Of a stretch of 9,987 bases of DNA, positions 6,251-9,987 are shown one piece after another. A program made the position numbers and the translations under genes. The stretch comes from an uncultured Bacilli bacterium (GTDB taxonomy: Bacteria; Bacillota_I; Bacilli_A; RF39; UBA660): the NCBI GenBank assembly GCA_947628325.1, contig CANQZL010000039.1, positions 1-9,987 on the forward strand, given 5' to 3'. Each line of letters starts with the position of its first letter. Within the stretch, counting starts at the first letter, position 1. The notes under the pieces are model-generated. The model was not told where the DNA came from and did no database searches. It worked only from the letters and a program-made list of their open reading frames with translations.

Positions 6251-6259
6251 TGATATAAT
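6251..6259 (+). promoter_or_regulatory. Extended -10 promoter of the GH3 gene
   Basis: TGA-TATAAT, a perfect extended -10, lies 25 bp before the ATG at 6285. No -35 is seen at the usual distance (6231-6236 is A-rich). The leader carries AAGAGATGATT, also present before the gene ending at 9837. Confidence 0.7.
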
Positions 6260-6284
6260 AAAAAAAGTAAAGAGATGATTTTAT

Positions 6285-7490
6285 ATGAAGAAAGTAAAAA
6301 AAGCAATCAGAAATAATATTATTATAATAGTTGTTTTATTAGTTATTTTGGGTATTTTAACATTTGGTTTATATGAGGTGATATCTTTTAGTTTAAATTC
6401 CAAAAAGTTTATAGATAATGTTGATAATAATGAAAAGGAAGAGGAGGAAGAAATTATAAAGAAAGATTTATTTGAGGACTATTATGATGAAGCTGAAGAA
6501 GTTATGAAAACAATGAGTATTGAAAATAAAATATCTCAATTATTTATTATTAAATATCAAGATGATTTAGAAATAGAAGATATGTCGTATATTGGTGGCT
6601 TTATTTTCTTCGGTAAAGCTTTTAATAATGAAAATAAGATTACTTTTAAAAATAAAGTAGATAATTTACAAAACTCATCTAAAATTAATTATGCATTAGC
6701 TGTTGATGAAGAAGGTGGGACGGTTGTTAGAGTAAGTCGTGTTAAGGCTTTTAGGGATACAATGTTTTTATCTCCTCGAGATGTTTATACAGCTGGAGGA
6801 ATGGATTTAATTGTTCAAACTGAGAAAGAAAAGATTGCTTTATTAAGTGAAATAGGGTTGAATTTAAATATGGCTCCAGTAGCAGATATTTCAACAAATG
6901 TAAATGATTTTATGTATTTGAGAAGTATAGGGTTAGATGCTTTGGAAACTTCTAGTTATATTAGTACAGTTACAAATTTATATTATAATAGTAATTTTTC
7001 TAGCTGCTTAAAACATTTTCCTGGATATGGTGCAAATGCTGATACACATACGGGAATATCAATTGATGAAAGAACAATTGAAGATTTGAAAAATGAATCT
7101 TTGTTACCTTTTGCTGCTGGTATTGAAGCGAAAACACCTTTTATTTTAGTGTCACATAATATAATGAAAAATATTGATGAAAATTATCCTTCAACACTAT
7201 CTTCAAAGGTTATAAATATATTAAAAGAAGATTTGAATTATACAGGTTTAATTATTACTGATGATTTAGATATGAGTGCTTTAGATGATTATCGTGAAGA
7301 TAGTAATATTGCTACAATGGCTTTACTTGCTGGTAATGATGTTATACTTACTAAAAATTATCAAAAGCATTATAATGAGGTACTTGAAGATTATCAAAAT
7401 GGTAAGATAAGTGAAGAGAGGATTAATTATTCAGTTAAAAAAATTATTGCTTGGAAATTTGCTTATAAAATTATGCAGTCTAAAAATTAA
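6285..7490 (+). CDS. Membrane-anchored glycoside hydrolase family 3, beta-N-acetylhexosaminidase (NagZ-like)
   Basis: A 401-residue GH3 enzyme of the NagZ/YbbD branch, expected to release terminal beta-linked GlcNAc from cell-wall or host glycans. Residues 11-31 form an uncleaved N-terminal anchor; an acidic linker (49-61) leads to the catalytic TIM barrel outside the cell (about 68-395). Family motifs in order are VDEEGGTVVR (140-149, usually DQEGG), NMAPVADI (195-202), KHFPGYG (243-249) with the DTH loop, and ITDDLDM (324-330). The NagZ-type Asp253/His255 general acid-base dyad and the Asp326 nucleophile are present, so it should be active. There is no C-terminal second domain. The SD is a weak AAGAGATGAT. 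It is monocistronic by promoter pattern, and heads a run of three surface-protein genes. Peptidoglycan turnover or glycan foraging are both plausible. Confidence 0.95.
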   Translation: MKKVKKAIRNNIIIIVVLLVILGILTFGLYEVISFSLNSKKFIDNVDNNEKEEEEEIIKKDLFEDYYDEAEEVMKTMSIENKISQLFIIKYQDDLEIEDMSYIGGFIFFGKAFNNENKITFKNKVDNLQNSSKINYALAVDEEGGTVVRVSRVKAFRDTMFLSPRDVYTAGGMDLIVQTEKEKIALLSEIGLNLNMAPVADISTNVNDFMYLRSIGLDALETSSYISTVTNLYYNSNFSSCLKHFPGYGANADTHTGISIDERTIEDLKNESLLPFAAGIEAKTPFILVSHNIMKNIDENYPSTLSSKVINILKEDLNYTGLIITDDLDMSALDDYREDSNIATMALLAGNDVILTKNYQKHYNEVLEDYQNGKISEERINYSVKKIIAWKFAYKIMQSKN

Positions 7491-7497
7491 TTATTTA

Positions 7498-7506
7498 TGA
7501 TATAAT
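7498..7506 (+). promoter_or_regulatory. Extended -10 promoter of the 7539 gene
   Basis: TGA-TATAAT begins 8 bp after the GH3 stop codon, identical to the -10 elements at 6251 and 8009. No -35 is evident. AGGGAG (7525-7530) is the SD, 8 nt from the ATG. Confidence 0.68.
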
Positions 7507-7538
7507 AACAATATGGAATAAGATAGGGAGAAATTAAT

Positions 7539-8000
7539 ATGAATAGTAAAAAGAAAAATGCAATTATTTTAGTTATTTATTTTCTATGTTTAATTTTTTA
7601 TATATTCGGTATTGTAAAATTGTATAAATTTTTATTTAATTTACATTACTATTTCTTATTTGTTACAATTCCTATTTTATTTTTATTTGTAACTTTATGT
7701 ATAACAACTATATTTAAAATAATATTTAGTATTTGTGAAATGACTTTTGGAGTAAAAACAGATGAAGATGTAAAAGATTTCTTAATTTCTGCTAACGAAT
7801 ATACGACGAGAATATGTAAATATGTATTAATTGGAATTTTTATGGCTTTGTTATTTTCTTTAATGGTTTTAGATATTATTCTATGTGTTAATAAAGGCAA
7901 ATATGTGTTGTTATCATTATCAATTGTTGTGTGGATCTTATTGTATTATTTATTGTTTACAAGTATTGTCAAGTTAATAAAAAGAGAGATAAGAATATAG
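7539..8000 (+). CDS. Four-helix integral membrane protein, unknown function
   Basis: A 153-residue hydrophobic protein I cannot assign to a family. Predicted helices are about 8-28, 37-65 (long, perhaps kinked), 93-115 and 120-143. One hydrophilic loop (about 70-92, with TDEDVKDFLISANEYTTR) lies between the second and third helices, and a basic tail (KLIKREIRI) suggests a cytoplasmic C-terminus. No transporter, holin or enzyme motif is visible. The start is supported by AGGGAG 8 nt upstream and its own promoter. It sits between the GH3 and serpin genes, each with a separate promoter, so a shared function is not implied by operon structure. An open frame on the opposite strand (7649-7900) is a shadow of this gene. 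Confidence 0.8.
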   Translation: MNSKKKNAIILVIYFLCLIFYIFGIVKLYKFLFNLHYYFLFVTIPILFLFVTLCITTIFKIIFSICEMTFGVKTDEDVKDFLISANEYTTRICKYVLIGIFMALLFSLMVLDIILCVNKGKYVLLSLSIVVWILLYYLLFTSIVKLIKREIRI

Positions 8001-8008
8001 TAATAATA

Positions 8009-8017
8009 TGATATAAT
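8009..8017 (+). promoter_or_regulatory. Extended -10 promoter of the serpin gene
   Basis: TGA-TATAAT starts 8 bp after the preceding stop codon and 52 bp before the serpin ATG. It is the third perfect copy of this nine-base element in the block. No -35 is seen. The SD is AAAGG at 8046-8050, 10 nt from the ATG. Confidence 0.68.
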
Positions 8018-8060
8018 AGTATTGCATAAAAAATAACTGATTGGTAAAGGTAGAATTTTT

Positions 8061-9587
8061 ATGAAAAAGAATAAAAAATTGCATAAATACAATGTGCAAT
8101 TGTTAAAAGAAAGGTTATTATTTTATTCAATACTTATTTTTTTGCTTATTTTTGTAATAGGTTTTTTTGCTTGGGAAAATAATAAAAGCTATTCTAGTAA
8201 CGAAAGCAGTTTATTTACGGGTAAGATAGATACTGCTAATTATGCTGCTAATTTGATAGATAATGTTTATAAGGAAGAGAATATTGTTATGTCACCTTTT
8301 AATATTAAGGTGGCATTGTCTATTCTTTATAATGGATCTGATAATAATACTTATTCTTCTTTTAAGAAATATTTTAAAAATGATTTAAAGACGCAAAATA
8401 ATATTATGTTAGAAAAACTATCTTCTATAGAGATATTAAAAAGTGAAAAAAATGAAGTAGTAAATTACTACGAAGAGTTGTTGGATGAATTATTTACGTT
8501 AAAATATAATGAGTTAAATATTGATAAAATTGTTAAACTTGATCAAACAGAAAAAGAAAATTTGATACTTTTATTAAAAAAAATAAATTTATTAGAGGAA
8601 AAAATGTCTAATACGAATGATATTTCTTTAGCTAAAATTAAAAAATATTCTATTACGAAAGATGAATTAAAGCAAAAGGATGATATTATTACGTATAATT
8701 TAGAAAATATTTTAGATAATTATGAGTCATATAATATTGATACTAAAATAATTAATTATAATAGGTTTTTGATTAATAAAGAGGTTTATAAGGAAGATAT
8801 AAAAAAGGATTTTAATACTATTCTTAGTAGTTATGATTCTAAAATTGAAGAATTTATTCCTGAAGAGATAAATGAAAAAGTTTTATCACTTAATAATGAA
8901 ATGAAATTAATGACAGATGGAAATATTAATAGGATAGTATCTCATAAAGATTTGAATAATAATTTTGTTATGTTAAATAGTTTATATTTTAATAGTGAAT
9001 GGGAAGATAATTTTAAAAAGCAAGATATAAAAGAAGTTGAATTTTATAATAACGAAGGTAATGTAAGTATTGTTCAAATGATGAGTGAAGTAAATGATAT
9101 GTATTTAGAAAATAATTATGCAAAGGGATTTATAAAAAATTTTTTAGATAATAAATATAGCTTTATTGGAATTTTACCAAAAAAAGAAGGAGAATTTTCG
9201 CTTAGTTCTTTAAATTTAGATTCTTTATTAGGAGGTAAAAAGAAAAAGAAAGTTTTAATTTCAATACCTAAGTTTAATTATCAATCGACTATAGACATAA
9301 AAGAGTTATTTGCAAATAATTATAAACTTAAAGAAACATTTTTAACAAAAGCTAATTATTCGAAAATAAGTAATGACAAAATTAATCTTTCTCAAATAAT
9401 TCAAAAAGTAAATTTTAAAATAGATGAAAAAGGAACAGTAGATAGTAAAGTTATTAAAACAAAATTAGAAAATTCTATAGTTTTGGATTTGGAAGAGGAA
9501 ATAATTTTTAATAGACCATTTGCTTATTTAGTTATAAATAATGATACGAAAGATATAATGTTAGTAGGCAAAGTTGTAAACTTATAG
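8061..9587 (+). CDS. Membrane-anchored serpin with a long insert
   Basis: A 508-residue serpin-family protein. The N-terminus is basic, then one transmembrane helix (about 20-37) places the serpin outside the cell. Serpin landmarks in order are NIVMSPFNIKVALSILYNGS (74-93), a NRFLINKE segment (234-241), T-D-G-NINRIV (285-293), MLNSLYFNSEW (304-314), QMM (339-341), NFKIDEKGT (451-459) at the reactive-loop hinge, and the C-terminal FNRPFAYLVI with MLVGKVVNL. The core is about 370 residues in typical serpins; here about 120 residues separate helix D from NRFLINKE, a charged, helical, possibly coiled-coil insert of roughly 80. The hinge after GT reads VDSKV, with Asp and Lys where inhibitory serpins have Ala, Gly or Ser, and the loop looks about 3 residues long. 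It may therefore be a non-inhibitory serpin, or inhibit poorly. It is monocistronic and converges on the small gene at 9613-9837. Confidence 0.93.
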   Translation: MKKNKKLHKYNVQLLKERLLFYSILIFLLIFVIGFFAWENNKSYSSNESSLFTGKIDTANYAANLIDNVYKEENIVMSPFNIKVALSILYNGSDNNTYSSFKKYFKNDLKTQNNIMLEKLSSIEILKSEKNEVVNYYEELLDELFTLKYNELNIDKIVKLDQTEKENLILLLKKINLLEEKMSNTNDISLAKIKKYSITKDELKQKDDIITYNLENILDNYESYNIDTKIINYNRFLINKEVYKEDIKKDFNTILSSYDSKIEEFIPEEINEKVLSLNNEMKLMTDGNINRIVSHKDLNNNFVMLNSLYFNSEWEDNFKKQDIKEVEFYNNEGNVSIVQMMSEVNDMYLENNYAKGFIKNFLDNKYSFIGILPKKEGEFSLSSLNLDSLLGGKKKKKVLISIPKFNYQSTIDIKELFANNYKLKETFLTKANYSKISNDKINLSQIIQKVNFKIDEKGTVDSKVIKTKLENSIVLDLEEEIIFNRPFAYLVINNDTKDIMLVGKVVNL

Positions 9588-9596
9588 TTAAAAATG

Positions 9597-9628
9597 AAAA
9601 AAGTAAATATTATTAATTTACCTTTTTT
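9597..9628. terminator. Bidirectional terminator between serpin and the small minus-strand gene
   Basis: GTAAAT (9603-9608), a seven-base loop and ATTTAC (9616-9621) form a 6-bp stem. It extends by pairing the A run at 9597-9602 with the T run at 9623-9628 across a single bulged C. Both strands end in T tracts. The stop codon of the minus-strand gene (9615-9613) falls in the loop. Confidence 0.7.
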
Positions 9629-9837
9629 AAATAATCTAATATAGCATCTAATTCTTCGTCAGTAATTTTATCAAGATAATTTACGGGGTAATCTCCGTTA
9701 TTTATTTTGGCTAAAATATCGTCATATTTTTTTAAATTTTCATTGGCATAAATAATTTTAAGGTAATTTTCATCGCCTAATTTTAATAATAATTTACTAA
9801 GTTTTTCTTCTATACTATCAAATTTTTCTTTTCTCAT
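9613..9837 (-). CDS. Small cytoplasmic helical protein, unknown function
   Basis: A 74-residue charged protein, Lys-, Asp- and Glu-rich, with no membrane segment or cysteine. It looks all-helical, with heptad-like leucines in EEKLSKLLLKLG (10-21), a turn at NNGDYP (46-51) and a final helix DEELDAILDYLKK (60-72). I do not recognise the family. It is supported as a gene by its own extended -10 promoter (9862-9854), a leader with AAGAGATGATT just before the ATG, and a matching terminator. The same leader motif precedes the GH3 gene. It matches the end of the 16S-binding consensus (GAGGTGAT) with one mismatch. A Spo0A-box-like sequence lies upstream of the promoter. Confidence 0.72.
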   Translation of the reverse strand: MRKEKFDSIEEKLSKLLLKLGDENYLKIIYANENLKKYDDILAKINNGDYPVNYLDKITDEELDAILDYLKKVN

Positions 9838-9853
9838 GTAATCATCTCTTTTA

Positions 9854-9881
9854 AGTATATCAAATTAGTATATAATTACAA
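9854..9881 (-). promoter_or_regulatory. Promoter of the small minus-strand gene
   Basis: On the minus strand a TTGTAA (-35-like, 9881-9876) is followed after 16 bp by TATACT (9859-9854) with the TGA extension (9862-9860). The nine-base extended -10 is identical to that at 1249-1257. Confidence 0.6.
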
Positions 9882-9885
9882 GTTT

Positions 9886-9892
9886 TTCGACA
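9886..9892 (-). promoter_or_regulatory. Possible Spo0A box (TGTCGAA)
   Basis: The minus strand reads TTTTTGTCGAAAAA around 9894-9883, containing a perfect TGTCGAA, the core of the Spo0A binding site known from spore formers. It lies 4 bp upstream of the -35-like TTGTAA of the small minus-strand gene, a plausible activator or repressor position. A single short match may be chance, and whether this organism has Spo0A is unknown. Confidence 0.35.
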
Positions 9893-9978
9893 AAAATAGA
9901 CACTTTTTAGAGATTTTTTAAAAATGCTAAAAAAGAATGTTTTATAAATTAATTTTCTTAGTTTTTTTCTTATATATA

Positions 9979-9987
9979 TGTTATAAT
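9979..9987 (+). promoter_or_regulatory. Extended -10 promoter reading off the right edge
   Basis: TGT-TATAAT ends exactly at the last base of the window, matching the local extended -10 form. It probably drives a plus-strand gene beyond the window. The 9863-9978 stretch before it holds no ORF with an SD. Confidence 0.5.

Noticed and set aside
7649..7900. 83-codon minus-strand frame inside the four-helix membrane protein gene
   Set aside because: Antisense shadow; the plus-strand frame has an SD, a promoter and a coherent membrane topology.
9655..9730. TTCGTCA and TCGTCA as further copies of the 4212-4248 operator
   Set aside because: They lie inside the coding region of the small minus-strand gene and lack the ACGA half-site.
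9903..9935. CTTTTTAG ... CTAAAAAAG inverted repeat as a terminator
   Set aside because: The arms are A/T runs of unequal length with a 16-base spacer and no T tract after the right arm; base composition explains it.
1..9987. Alternative genetic code with TGA as Trp
   Set aside because: All intact genes here end in TAA or TAG, which is suggestive, but Trp is encoded by TGG and no gene needs TGA to be read through. Twelve genes are too few to decide.

Overview
The window is extremely A+T-rich, with strongly A/T-biased codons, TGG used for Trp, clear Shine-Dalgarno (SD) sites and tightly packed genes. This points to a low-GC Bacillota (Firmicute), probably a gut or host-associated and possibly uncultured lineage; that assignment is inference. 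No tRNA, rRNA, CRISPR array, insertion sequence or phage module is visible. The theme is the cell envelope: most intact products are secreted, membrane-anchored or integral membrane proteins.

Left edge (1-1243): the C-terminal end of an AbiEii-like nucleotidyltransferase toxin, apparently broken by a one-base deletion, then a patatin-family lipid acyl hydrolase (YjjU type). 1249-3324: a two-gene operon of a small single-TM protein and a 533-residue membrane protein with repeated TGE-type beta segments, closed by a hairpin terminator. 3384-5073: a membrane-anchored XRE regulator followed by a secreted orphan protein. Two 16-bp near-identical palindromic elements lie between them, exactly 21 bp apart, just upstream of the secreted gene's promoter. 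This is the best candidate here for an undescribed regulatory module.

5229-6206 (minus strand): a strong bidirectional terminator, then a DUF2752 protein and a zinc-ribbon/DUF4234 membrane protein in one operon, transcribed divergently from the next block. 6251-9628 (plus strand): three genes, each behind its own extended -10 promoter. They encode a membrane-anchored GH3 beta-N-acetylhexosaminidase, a four-helix membrane protein and a membrane-anchored serpin with a long insert and an atypical reactive-loop hinge. The serpin converges on a small unknown minus-strand gene across a shared terminator. The right edge ends on the -10 of a promoter for a gene outside the window.

A recurring promoter form, TGN-TATAAT-like without a clear -35, precedes most transcription units. 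The link between genes is location (cell surface) rather than an evident pathway. The only pairs with strong functional linkage are 1279/1704, 3418/4309 and the DUF2752/DUF4234 genes.
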